Assembly: GCA_019614645.1 (NCBI GenBank)
Contig: JABWDB010000113.1
Coordinates: 36,736-100,735 of the forward strand
Length of the DNA: 64,000 nucleotides
Direction: 5' to 3'
Origin: Stratiolaelaps scimitus
Taxonomy: Eukaryota > Arthropoda > Arachnida > Mesostigmata > Laelapidae
In this document: positions 43,346 to 54,289 of the stretch, one piece after another
Layout: every line of letters begins with the position of its first letter
Position numbering within the stretch: the first letter of the stretch is position 1
Translations under genes and position numbers: made by a program
Notes under the pieces: model-generated
Databases searched by the model: none
The model's input: only the letters and a program-made list of their open reading frames with translations
Told to the model about the DNA's origin: nothing

Positions 43346-43549
43346 GGGGAATATGCTAATCATTTTTTTGAGATTACGGGAGTGCATGATGCACATCTGT
43401 GTTGGGCAGCTCAAACCGACACTCGCACTCACAAACCACACTGTACCCCCTTCTCCGAATAGCTTCCGTGGGAACCCCGTCCGGGCCTGAAGCCTTACCA
43501 GTCGCCAGCCTCGACCTAGCAAGACCTATCTCCTCAACTGAATTACATC

Positions 43550-44000
43550 TCACCTCTTACTCCTCCTCGTAAGGAGCTTGTAAGGAGCCACCAGCTCCTT
43601 ACAAGCCATAAGCTTGCTATCCCTTATCATCCTGCGTAATTTCTTCAGGGCGAATTTATGTGCCTCCTCTAGCTGCGTGATTCTTTGCAGAAGGGAGCCG
43701 CCTTCGAGCTCCCCGTGCCTTGTGAGGTTTCTTCTGATCTTATCCGCCTTAACTCGAAGATCCTTGATCTCTTTGGTCCACCAGTGCACCGACCTCCTGC
43801 CTTCCTAATTGTTCATACATATTATTTGCAAACTTCTTAACTTCGTATGTGAGCTTCTTTACTGAGGAAGGGGACCGAATCGCGTGAGGGGTGAGGCTAT
43901 AGTGTTGCAGAAGCTGCCCGCAGATATCTTCAGCAGGATAATGTTGATTAGGATGATGAACATACAAGGAATGGCATCTCGTGGCGTTTCAATGTTGATA
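43550..44000 (-). pseudogene. LINE fragments: endonuclease-RT linker and an RT scrap
   Basis: The minus frame 43550-43789 reads HWWTKEIKDLRVKADKIRRN and later LKKLRRMIRDSKLMACKEL, as between the endonuclease and RT of R1/jockey-type LINEs; LTYEVKKFANNMYEQLGRQE precedes it in another frame (frameshift near 43790). At 43890-44000 the minus strand reads PCMFIILINIILLKIS, which parallels GPYMFIILINVILRKI in the LINE at 4073-5235. The two scraps may come from different insertions. Confidence 0.6.
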
Positions 44001-45108
44001 ACCCCTCAGGTTGATTCGACCTCACCAACCATCACTGCCTGTCTTCTACCTGCTTTCTGCGAAATCAGACGGACACCAGCTAACTACTGTGGTACTCCAT
44101 CTGAGATGTTCCAAGTGATTGGCAAAAAAAACAATGCCGTAGGCAGTTCAAAGCGGGCGTCATCACAATAGATGTCAAAACTTAGCAGATAAGTTGAACT
44201 TGGAAGTTCACCCCCTTGTCGACACATGGGCCACCACAGCCAACCAACAATCTACTAACCATCGTAACGCTGACTCGAACACTGTGTTGCCACTAATCCA
44301 AAGCGCATCCTTATTGAAACGAAAACAATGACATTCAACTTCAAGATGGTGATCTCGTCCCGACACAATGGATGATGCGATCTTGATTGAGAATTAACGT
44401 AGGATACTCTCAAGCTTGGCGGTCTCCGAGATCTGGGAATCCAGAACGACGGGCAAAAGAGACCCCTGATAGGTTGTTGAAGTGATCCTGCAATCATTTC
44501 GAGGATTGTGATAAAACAGGGGAGCACCTGTAAGTCAGCTAACAACCAGAACATTTGATCTCCGCGGATCACCCAACCCACACATCCACCACTTTCTCAC
44601 ATTTGATTTGCTTGGTTAAGGCAAAACTACCACGAACATCGCGCAATTTCCGGTATCAAGAACGACGAACAACTTGCACATTTATTATATAAATACATAT
44701 GTATATATATTAGCATAATGTTTGTATATTTCCCTATATTTTCATATTCTCGAACTAACTTGACACATATTAACTATATGCCATATAAATAATCAATAAA
44801 TACGTAGATCATAATAAAAATAATAATATCACACCGCTCAAACATGTGACCAATGCAGGTGAGATGAACGTCACAGCGCGCCAATGAACAGACGTAGTGT
44901 GCCTTGTCACAAACAGACTGTGTCCAGCTTGGCCATATAGCCGACGTCGATCTTGTTGCCCGTGAAATCTGGTGCACGTTTGATCTCACTACCACCCAGA
45001 AGGGTTTCGGCCTTATTGACGCGATCAGTGAACGTCAACGAAGACATCCCAGCGGTTATGGCAACAGCTGATTTGCAGACGTTAGCTCGTAACTTTGTGT
45101 CTTATGCA

Positions 45109-45148
<40 letters not shown>

Positions 45149-46110
45149 CACACGTTGTACAATGTTCTGCGGAATACGGGTGTGTTCGCGCAAGGATGCC
45201 GACGAAAATTGTCTGCAGCAGCATGATGTCTTCGGCGTTTACCAACAGTTGTTCTACGTTGCTGTGACCCTACAATACCCATACTAGTTCATTGTTGGAA
45301 AAACTAAACTGCTCATAAAGCTGCGGAGAACGAGACGAACTGCCAAAATACAATCATTTGGTAGCATCTCGATCAAGACCCAAGAAACAAACAGCCCAGT
45401 TCTCAGTTCTACAGCTGCGAATGCTGATGGACTTGAGACACAATCTAGCTCAATAACTGTGAGCGTCATCTCAATCAGGATGACAACCCACTAGAATAGT
45501 TATAATAATATATTATAATAAAATATATTTACTCGTTGTAATATATTCACTCACCGGTTGATTGATTACTGAGTATGCATCCTCATATAGGCCATATCAA
45601 TTGCAGTTCTTAACAAATGCGTATGATCCCTTTTACGTATAATATCAAGCAGTGCAACGGTACCAAAGAAACCAAATGTGTCAGAGCACACTCGCTTAAA
45701 CACCATTACTCTAAGAATTAGTTCAAGAGCTTTGGGTTCGAAAGCCCCACGTATCGTCTGGGCTGGCGGTCAGCTCAATCAATCAGTCAATGATAAATTT
45801 GCTAATTTGCGGGACTCTAATCGTACAAACGCTTAAATTCTCATCAAAGGTCGATCCGTTGTGATGGTCAGACCTTCGAGTAAATCTACTCATCTCAATC
45901 CACCAGACGTCGCTTATATCAAAACCACGCCAGAAGACGCGTACTCCATGCAGTACGCTGCGACAACGAGGTAAATGATGGTCACCCAAGGGTAAATTTA
46001 TGCGTGACGTTTATTTGACACTGTTATGTACATATATACACTCAATTACATTGCACACTGTCCTAACCAGCCGTCGACAAGGCCTATCGTTTGCCATCCG
46101 TTGATGACCT
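44001..46110. other. non-coding stretch, nothing recognised
   Basis: A (TA)n run of about 36 bases lies at 45111-45146. The minus frame 44255-44581 (108 codons) shows no motif. About 46020-46110 is the downstream flank of the acidic ORF and is partly repeated at 36885-36990. Confidence 0.4.
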
Positions 46111-46111
46111 A

Positions 46112-46585
46112 TTATGTTTCGTCAGGCTTGTCCTGTTGATCGCCCTCATTGTCGTCGCCATCATCGTCATTATCGATGCCCAAGATGGCGTTGACCAGAT
46201 TGGGAATGAACTGAGGATCGAACTTGGCCAGCGTTCGAACGAGTTGCGGGTTTCTGGCGGCCAGCCGCAGAAGGTTCTGCATGTGCTTCGGCAAGGCCTC
46301 GGCGTCGATCTGCTCGTTGGGTGCGCGAGAGTCGTCCGGCTTCAGCCCGGTCAGCATTCGCATGATGTTGAGTATGAGCGCCGGCTCGTCGTGCACCAAC
46401 GTTGGAATCGGATGCGTTCGCAATAGCGGGAGGAGATCTTCAAGGCCAACTTTGTCAGAGCGATTGGCGGGAACGGATGCCGAACCGGAAGCTGGCTGTG
46501 TCATCGTCGGCGGTCCACTAGCTGGGCGCCTGCTAGGAATTACGGCGCCTCGGAGTGGGCTGATCTGCCCCAGCGTTAGCGGCAT
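46112..46585 (-). CDS. acidic-tailed hypothetical protein linked to Z units
   Basis: A clean 157-codon frame from ATG at 46585. The N-terminus is Pro/Ser/Ala-rich and probably disordered. The middle is helical and Leu-rich (LEDLLPLLRTHPIPTLVHDE; PKHMQNLLRLAARNPQLVRT). The tail is strongly acidic (GIDNDDDGDDNEGD). I recognise no family. There is no signal peptide or membrane segment. Degenerate relatives at 43153-43345 and 36885-36990 show it is multicopy, and each lies next to Z-unit sequence, here the one starting at 46617. It may be one component of a larger mobile or viral-type element, or an exon of a duplicated host gene. Confidence 0.55.
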   Translation of the reverse strand: MPLTLGQISPLRGAVIPSRRPASGPPTMTQPASGSASVPANRSDKVGLEDLLPLLRTHPIPTLVHDEPALILNIMRMLTGLKPDDSRAPNEQIDAEALPKHMQNLLRLAARNPQLVRTLAKFDPQFIPNLVNAILGIDNDDDGDDNEGDQQDKPDET

Positions 46586-46616
46586 CGACAAGATCTGATC
46601 GTCGGGCGTTTACATG

Positions 46617-47818
46617 ACAAGTAACATGAGCAGCTGCAGAACAAATCCAGATGCACTGGTTTGTTGTAGAGAGCTAACTGAGTTCTGCCACCCCTCTTGG
46701 GCTGGTTTGATCAACCAGGCGGAACATATGACATGGACATCGATGGTGAACTGACTTTCAACGTCTCAGATTGACTCAGACAGACCCAGTTAGAACGGGT
46801 GCATATCAACTATACGCTATCGGGATCCGCACCTGCCTGACAGATTCGGTGGCGATCATAGACGCCAATGCTAAGAAAGTGCTATCACAATCAAGTTTGA
46901 ATGTGGTGGCAGGGTGTTTCTTTTGTTATAGAGTAAGCAACCTGATTAATTCTTCGACCAAAGTTAGCCCCTAACTCCTGTCCAACTTTAACCCAAAGCA
47001 AAGCCCCCACCACAGTTGGCAGAATAGTTTCTCGTAGCTCTGCTTGAAGAAGAACGATCCTGCATTGTACACTGATAAGACGCTCCGAAGATCTGGATAA
47101 TGTTAGCGCTTTAGATGAGTAACCGCAAACGCCACACAAAAAGCAATTCGTTTTTTCTTCATGGTCGCTAACCTCTATCTACAAAATCATATTCCAACGG
47201 TTCTCTTTCTCTCTCTCTGTTCAGGGTGTAATCATGCTTTAAGACTGACTCTCAGCCTTCAACATTTAACGTCCACGGCATTGCTTCGTACGACGGACCT
47301 CTAAATGCAAATGTGCAACGGTGGCGATAGAACCCATATGTTCTCTTACGAGTGTGCTCCTATTGAAAAGCAGGACCACCAGGCCACCAGATTGGCTCAA
47401 CTCTGTTCAGGGTACGTCAGGCCAATACAGGACAGTTTACTTTATACTGTTCACTGTCCGAGGCTGTACAGGACTGCCCCATATGAAATAAGAATTATGA
47501 AATTGTGATTCATTGATTGAGATCGGTTGTGTCTCTTGGTAGACATATCATTCACTAGAAGGAACCAGTAGATTAGAGGAGCTCGTTGTCAAGGACAGCC
47601 GCGACCAACAGTCCACATAACATGTAGTATAATATGTTTGATTGAAATTACAACAATGATTACACGCAGAGTTCAGTGAGACAGACTTGAACTAAATCCT
47701 GGTTATTAAGATTAGAAAGTAAGGACATTTTGGGTCCTAGACTTGAAATTCTAGCCCAAGAAGCAAAATTAAAACAAAGTTCGATTCGGACTATGGCGGA
47801 CTTGATTTTATTTTACGC
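46617..47818 (+). repeat. Z unit d, left half
   Basis: It matches 20793-22035 and 58810-60060. It begins inside the unit at AAGTAACATGAGCAGCTGCA, just right of the acidic ORF, and is cut by a SINE-1 insertion at 47819, after which the unit does not resume. Confidence 0.85.
47228..47375 (-). mobile_element. SINE-2 relic in Z unit d
   Basis: Same position and sequence as 21465-21625 and 59487-59640 (GACCTCTAAATGCAAATGTG, ACATTTAACGTCCACGGCAT). Confidence 0.6.
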
Positions 47819-47935
47819 TGGCCGTAAAAGCCAGAGGCCGCAGGTTCGAATCCCGTTGCATGACATATAAGAGAACTTTAGTATTGTATACGATTCCTTT
47901 AATAAATCAATAAAGCTTTACCTTTACCTTACCTT
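47819..47935 (+). mobile_element. SINE-1 copy, 5'-truncated
   Basis: It starts in the head stem (TGGCCGTAAAAGCCAGAGG), keeps the B box GGTTCGAATCC, and runs through AAGAGAACTTTAGTATTG, TTTAATAAATCAATAAAG to CTTTACC repeats. Confidence 0.85.
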
Positions 47936-48296
47936 GAGGAATCCACAAAACATAGAAGGTCCCATACTTACTCGCGTTTCTGGCCGGGAATTAACGACAT
48001 CAACAGATATGAAACTCGTTTAGTCGCAACCACGACTTCTTCAGAGAATCGCTCAGATGGATTAATTTTCCCATACAAATGTAGAACTGGCCGTTACGTG
48101 GAAACGTCGTGGCTTTGTGTCAAATAATGCCGATCACGACAACGCCCTCACCATACATCCGAAGAAGTTTTCAACCACAGTGCGCCTAACCGAGAGCGCG
48201 GCAGATGTAGGATTTGAGATAGCATTGAGATGACTCGACTATATGACACGTTCTTAATAGGCGATTGCAGCTTCAATTCAATTGTCATAATCATCT

Positions 48297-49325
48297 GTTC
48301 GGGTAGGGTCACCTCAGAATCAACGAAAACAAAAATCGCTCCAACCGTCTCTCTGATCACTGTCGCTGACTGGTGATTTTGAGGCCGAGCTGTGGCTCTC
48401 GTCAAAGGGCTCCAGATTTTTGTCAGCCAACCCATGCACCTCGGGTGCTCAGGGATGCACCAGTCTGTTCAGAACTGTGAACGCAATAAATCGAAGGGTT
48501 ATGAACAGAGATCAAAACTGAACGCACAGCGTGATTCCACCTGCTGGATGCGGCTTTAGAGCAGCCGATTCGACATTTGGAGACCCGAACAAAAGACCCA
48601 AGTATTTAGTAAGCTAACCCAAGTAAGTTAAGTATAGCCACTGGGGCGGTCCGATCTTTTGATTTGCTTTGATGACATCAAGTCTAGCCCGTTGACGGAA
48701 CCCCGACAGTTAAGAAGGCAGGCATCATTCTCATCCGCAGTTCACACTGCGTTTGCACCGCAGAGATGTTCCCTTCGCCGAAAAGCTCAGTCACTATCGG
48801 ATGTACTTCACGATCGATGGGGCTTCGTTGGACACCCAAGTGTTTTTCGAGCAGAGGCGGTGGATCGACGGATTCACCTGTTTGCCGAATCACCCCGCAG
48901 CCAATTGCTGATGCTGATGCCGCGAAGACCCTCGAGGGTAGTGAACCCAGCTCTGCCAGACGTTCACAGTAGCTCAAAAGCCACAGATCACAAAACGGCC
49001 ATTACGAACACTTTGAGCTGTTATAGAGAACTATTGTAAATCTTGTAGGACGATCGCTATATCAGTTGTTTTTTTCTTAATTTAATCAGCTGACCCTTAA
49101 CTCTACCCCTATCTGGCATGGCTCAGCACTTAACCTTTATCTATTACTACGAGTACCAGCTAAATTAGTTTGACGATAGTTAACTTACCCGACGTTTCGA
49201 CAAGACGTAGCTGACCCAATTCATCCGACAGCGCATATATCACATTGATCAACCTAAAAAAGCGAATAATCACAATTCTATTTATTTGCCATTTCAGTCA
49301 ATAATAAAAGTGGCGACAACTGTAC
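48297..49325 (+). repeat. Rep-B copy 4 (short subfamily)
   Basis: The most complete copy, about 1 kb from GGGTAGGGTCACCTCAGAAT to GTGGCGACAACTGT. The family frames are open on plus (48659-49039) and minus (48684-48977). The left end also reads as a minus frame (48148-48435) shared with copy 1 at 3842-4036. No domain is recognised. Confidence 0.8.
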
Positions 49326-49329
49326 CCGC

Positions 49330-50440
49330 TGAACGTGAAATACATCTAAGAACACTTGCCTATATAAATTCTTAATCGAATATCTAGAACAAGGAGGCCC
49401 CACTTTCCCAAACCTTAAGCGGGTGCCCAAAATGAAAATGGATGGAATTAATGGAAATTCCCTCTTTGGATATCTAAGGAAAATGTTTGCATTAAAAATT
49501 CGGTTGCACGAGGTTCACCTGAGCAGGTGAATGCTAACCTTTCTCGTAACATCCGAAGAAAGTTTAATGATTGCATTCCCAGTTCCCCCAATGCTTCGAA
49601 GACTACTGGTCTAAAGAAGTGCTCATTCATCAAAGAGGCGTATTTTCTGTTCTTGGCTTGTTCGGCTGTATTGCCGCATGACCAGGCTGTGTTGCTCCGC
49701 GACCGACATGGAGAAGGTGCTAAAGTGTCAGCAACTGTGCAATCCCAAACCAGAATATTACCTCTGGAAACGGGGATTAACTATATAAGACCAGGACGCT
49801 GTCGTCCCATCAGAGAGACAAATACCTGCTGGTTCACGAGTGCAAGGAATTGCTGTGGAGGTAAGAGCTCTGGCCAGAGTTTGCTTTAATAGAGAGTGTC
49901 TGGGGCCACAACAACACTTTTTATACAAAATAGTCCACGACGACCAAGAGAGAACCAAGAGGTTCTCCACAGCTAACAGAAACTCCACAGAAACTACTTC
50001 CCAAGCGTGAACCGACTGCAAGGCGGGTACATTGATCATTAAGTGAAATTTCCATATGAGAGGAGTTAATAGCACTAATCGAAGCCCAAGGCCTAGTCAG
50101 AGCCTTCAACCTAGCGCGTTCAACATCGCTCGAAGCCTCATCAAGGAGGTGCTGTTGCACTGATTCATGATAAACTTGCATCCATTTGCGTTGAATCCCC
50201 AGATCTTCTAACTGTATCATGTTCAATGGGTTAAGTTTAGGCATCAAGTTCATCTCTGGCTGATACAAAGTCCTTCCAAGTATCTTCAGGTACTAGTATC
50301 TTGAGCAGATCAGAAATCGAATACAATAACACTGGGTGTTATTGTGTTTTTTAACTGTCTGTTTTTTACAAAGGGCAAAGAAGCGCGCACCAAACAAAAA
50401 GATGTTTAACTGCAGACGGTTTGCGGAACCCCAGCTCATA
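49330..50440 (-). pseudogene. RLE-LINE relic: thumb to C-terminus
   Basis: Minus frames follow the RLE-LINE protein in order: DLGIQRKWMQVYHESVQQHL (thumb end), LNDQCTRLAVGSRLGSSF, AIPCTREPAGICLSDG (the intact copy has GIPCTREPQG), then FFRPVVFEALGELG and TEFLMQTFSLDIQRGN. Several frameshifts occur and the catalytic RPD is lost (SDGTTASWS). The 5' end at 50370-50440 matches 28655-28725. Confidence 0.75.
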
Positions 50441-51073
50441 ATATCAATAACTGCTCTAGCACAGTTTCTAGTTTCGTCGCAACGTCACCTACGACAGAGG
50501 ATAATAAGTCCCTAAGGTGACGAGGGTGTAGGCCGTCAGGATCGGGAGCGCGGAGCAGCGAGGGAAACAGACTGAATGGCGGCTAAATTTTCCTCATATA
50601 ACCTGTATCTTCCTGGAAAACAGAGTTAGCTTGTTGTGGGAAAGCGAGATTGGGGGAAGCAGGCGGATGCTTTAGTTGCAATGCGGTGCAAACATCGTCT
50701 CCTCTGGCAAACGAATCTGTAGAGCAGAGAATACGCGCGGTGCCGGCTATATCATCTTCGCCAAGTCTTATGCAGCGTTGCGTGCTATCATGTAGCACTG
50801 TGGTGATTGTTTGTGACTATTAGGTTTACCCGATGTGATGCAGTAATCGGCAGCGTCTACCTTCACGAAATGCAGCGAGATTAGATCGCACGATTCGAGG
50901 GAGTGACAGTCCATTATCATAGCGAGTAGGTATTCGTAGGACAACACGAGCAAAAGCTACAAGATCAAAGTTGTATTGGGTACACGTAAAGACTTGGGTA
51001 CTATAATCAAAATTATTTATGAAATAAAAACTACAGTGTAATTTTAAAAATAGGTTCTAACTATAGGTTCGGC
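50441..51073. other. non-coding stretch, nothing recognised
   Basis: Short frames only; no repeat family was recognised. Confidence 0.4.
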
Positions 51074-51077
51074 TTTA

Positions 51078-52523
51078 ATAATAATAATAATAATAATAAC
51101 AAACACTTTATTCAAAGGTATAATATATAATTGCTACAAGTCTCGCTTATGTGCATTTTCAATTTTGGCACGTTGCGTGCCCGTGATGTGCGCGTGATAG
51201 TCTCCAGGGGAATAAATCATTTACACATTTTTTCGTGGCTATAAATTTTGGGAGTATATTCCTTCTGGATCTTGTCGTAGTTTCGACAATATCAAATATT
51301 TTTGCAGCCATCGTCGGTTGATTCAACATCATTTTTTGAAGCAAGACTTTATCTAGGGCGTTAAGACGCTGGACGGCATCTACAATATTTATGTTCTCTT
51401 TGTCACATTTACATTTATATGCCACTCGTCTTATAAACTTTTTATACACTTTCGTTAAAAGATCCTGATCTTTCTTGAGACCTGGGTGCCAGACCGGCCC
51501 AGCATAGGTTATCACAGGTTCGACGTAGGTTCTGAACAGTAGTACGTATAGATTTGGATCGGCAATTGTGAACGTGCGCATTATCCAATTGCTTCGCTGA
51601 CTAGCTTTAAGAGCAACGTCCGCAGTATGTTCAGAGTATTTTAGACTAGTTGATGTGATTAAACCTAGATCTCTAATAGATTTTTGTGGTTTAAGTTCTA
51701 TGCTACCAATGGAGTACTTTTGTTTAGTATTTCCGTGTCCAAAATGCAGCACGGCGCATTTCTCGATCGAAAGCATGAGATCTAGCTGCCCTGCCCATTC
51801 ATAAAAATCGTATAGTGCTTTTTGTAGCACCGATCTCTGCTGAGGCGTATCTACGGGGGCGTATATTTTAATATCGTCAGCATAGACTTTAACAGATACA
51901 GAGGGAGGGAGAGCATATGTAAGAGAGTTTATATACATTATATACATTAAGGGTCCCAGAATGGTTCCTTGAGGGCACCCTGATGTGACGCTTGTTTCTT
52001 CCGAATACTGTCCATTGACTCGAACTCGAAAGGTTCTATTTCGAAGGAAATCAGTGATCCAGTCAACTAGAATTTTGCCGACTCCGAAGCGTGGAAGCAT
52101 AGCAATTAGTTTTGTATGTGTGACTCTTTCAAACGCCGATTTGAAGTCGAAGAAGATGGCGTCAAAACAGCGCGACGCGTTGATTTCGCGGGCCCAATCG
52201 AATTGTGTGTCTATCAGCTGGAGCACCGTGCTGTATCCGGGCCTATATGCATATTGGGTTTCACTGATGAGGCCTTGGGCATTGGCATTGTCGTAGATAG
52301 CCTTAGATATGATGCTTTCCAGAAGTTTGCATGCTATAACTGTTAGCGAAACCGGCCTCTTGTTTCTGGGATCGGTCTTAGAGCCTTTCTTATGTACTGG
52401 ACATACTATTGCTGAGCGGAAAACATCTGGAATCGTGGCATTATCGACAGACTTTCTAAAGACCCAAGAGAGAGGGACACAGATCGATAGCCCCAGTTTC
52501 TTCATCACGTAGGATGGTATGTG
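51078..52523 (-). mobile_element. LINE-J, 5'-truncated LINE with (TAA)n tail
   Basis: The element runs on the minus strand from inside the RT (about 52523) to a (TAA)n 3' tail at 51078-51104 with almost no 3' untranslated region. TTTA occurs at both edges (51074-51077, 52524-52527), and the flanking CGGCTTTA / GAGCAGCCG resembles an interrupted Rep-B site, so a 4-bp target duplication is possible but not secure. Confidence 0.75.
51159..52523 (-). CDS. LINE-J reverse transcriptase, intact from palm to C-terminus
   Basis: About 450 codons without a stop; the open frame extends to 52604 only because the flanking Rep-B sequence is open too. RT blocks in order: IVCPVHKKGSKTD with NKRPVSLTVIACKLLESI, FDAIFFDFKSAFERVTH, SGCPQGTILGPLMYIMYIN, VKVYADDIKIYAP (catalytic YADD intact), IRDLGLITSTSLKYSEHT, then YVEPVITYAGPVWHPGLKK near the C-terminus. 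This is the RT of a jockey/I/CR1-group LINE. The endonuclease and ORF1 are missing, so the copy is not autonomous, but the absence of decay points to recent insertion. Confidence 0.8.
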   Translation of the reverse strand, partial: HIPSYVMKKLGLSICVPLSWVFRKSVDNATIPDVFRSAIVCPVHKKGSKTDPRNKRPVSLTVIACKLLESIISKAIYDNANAQGLISETQYAYRPGYSTVLQLIDTQFDWAREINASRCFDAIFFDFKSAFERVTHTKLIAMLPRFGVGKILVDWITDFLRNRTFRVRVNGQYSEETSVTSGCPQGTILGPLMYIMYINSLTYALPPSVSVKVYADDIKIYAPVDTPQQRSVLQKALYDFYEWAGQLDLMLSIEKCAVLHFGHGNTKQKYSIGSIELKPQKSIRDLGLITSTSLKYSEHTADVALKASQRSNWIMRTFTIADPNLYVLLFRTYVEPVITYAGPVWHPGLKKDQDLLTKVYKKFIRRVAYKCKCDKENINIVDAVQRLNALDKVLLQKMMLNQPTMAAKIFDIVETTTRSRRNILPKFIATKKCVNDLFPWRLSRAHHGHATCQN

Positions 52524-52527
52524 TTTA

Positions 52528-52583
52528 GAGCAGCCGATTTTTTCGACACTAAGAGATCCGAACAAAAAAACCCCTATCTCGTC
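52528..52583 (+). repeat. Rep-B fragment (copy 5)
   Basis: GAGCAGCCGATTTTTTCGAC and GATCCGAACAAAAAAACCCC match 5328-5373. It flanks LINE-J. Confidence 0.8.
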
Positions 52584-54289
52584 TGATTGCAGCGAGGCGC
52601 ACACGAATGCACCACGTAGTAATACCTAAAGGTTCAGATCCGAGGCCCGTTATATAGGGCGACGTGCAGCTGAGGGTCAGCTCAGAGAATGTTTAGATTC
52701 ACACGACACGTCTAGCCCCGCCTGCATGGGCGGCGGCGGCAGCAGCGCCAGCGTCCTGCACCCCCGTGCCTTCCAACCGGAAGTGCTATACGTAGGTGTG
52801 CGCCTTTTTTTATCCATATAGAAAAAGCTATATTTTGACACCTACATTATGCCCTAACTTGCAAACATAAATGCGTTAAGGAAAAACAGAACCGCCTTCT
52901 CAATAACACCCGACTGAAGTTTTCAATTCGAGACGTTAACAGTTTTAATATTATTTTATATGCGAGCTGTTCCAAGATTATGAGCAACTCTAACAGAGTA
53001 CGCCCCTTATATTCATTTCATCCACCTCTGCGGGTAGGGTGAAACGAGAGTAGATTTTTGCTATTGTTTCTCTGTAGGGTCCGAGTGTGACATATTTGAA
53101 GCATTCAAATGACAGCAATCCATTCAGAAAGCGCACTCTTGTAAGGGTTAAGATTCATACGAATATACAGAGTGCTCTCAAACGTGTCGGGGAGAAAATT
53201 AAGTGAAGTGAAATATAATAACACTTTAGCGTATTATGGTGTTTCAAAGGGCTAGTTATAGGATCACAATATGACATATTAATATATTATAAGAATATAT
53301 TCTCTTAGGCGTTGTGGCATGTTACTGCATATATATGGAGCACCATACCGAAGCTTCATGCCCCGACGATGTGCAATGTGGAATCGACTCATCAAACCCA
53401 CACGTTATTAATCAACTACGAAGTTGACCAAATATATATATATATATATCGTTATCGTGGAACAATGTGTTAAAATGGATTATGCCCTCGTTGTTGTCTC
53501 GTGTACGGCCATCAGCTACTTATAGCCCCATACGCTCAAGTTCTGTACTAAATAGTTCTGTATACCTCCCAGCTATGCATTTGGCGATAATGCATGCACG
53601 GATACGCATAGGTCACTTGGTCGGCTTAGCAAGGTATCAGCCATAGGTCTGCACTCTATATTGGGTCATATGGCTATGATTTCAGAAGCATTTCCTTCCC
53701 ACCGTCGACCTAGAGCATGTTCACTTGGCTCTGATGATTTGACCATGATTCAGTGTCCTGTCGGCGTATTCGACCTCCGACCATGATTCGGCCTACGCTT
53801 TTGCAAGGAGGGAGAGGGGACTTGCCACCCGGCGTCGAGGTAACCGCAAACTCGTACCGATTTCACAGTGACGGTTCTTGTGAGGAAGTCCAGTAAACTG
53901 TGGCTGACAACACACTAGCTGAAATCTTTTTCTGGATGAAGGAATAACGGCGTCACAGTGACCTCGGAGAAAAAGGGTACTCTGTGGCATACTTATGGCA
54001 GTTGCGGGGGTCGTGGCGCTCTGCGGAGCTCAGGTGTGTGTTGGTCCCGCAAACGCAGCGGTAAGCAATAGTGATCTAATGCGCTGAGCGCAAGTTGCGC
54101 GGAGCCTAGATAGCATTAAGAGGTAGGTAGGCGATGTTAGTCCTTTTTTTCCTTTTGCGCTGGGACCTTATTTTTTTTGTTCGGCCAGCCCCGCTGCTCC
54201 GCTCTGATTAACGTTTTCATTGTATCTGCTGCTTTGAATTTCGCCTGTTCCAGCACTGGGTCTGACACTTAGATGCGGTGTTTCTTCTA
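52584..54289. other. non-coding stretch, nothing recognised
   Basis: A GGC/AGC-rich patch at about 52729-52748 and a (TA)n run at 53432-53450 are the only visible features. Confidence 0.4.

Noticed and set aside
46091..46598. Plus-strand frames of 111 and 124 codons
   Set aside because: They are shadows antisense to the acidic ORF, whose composition (Leu-rich helices, acidic tail) looks more like a protein.
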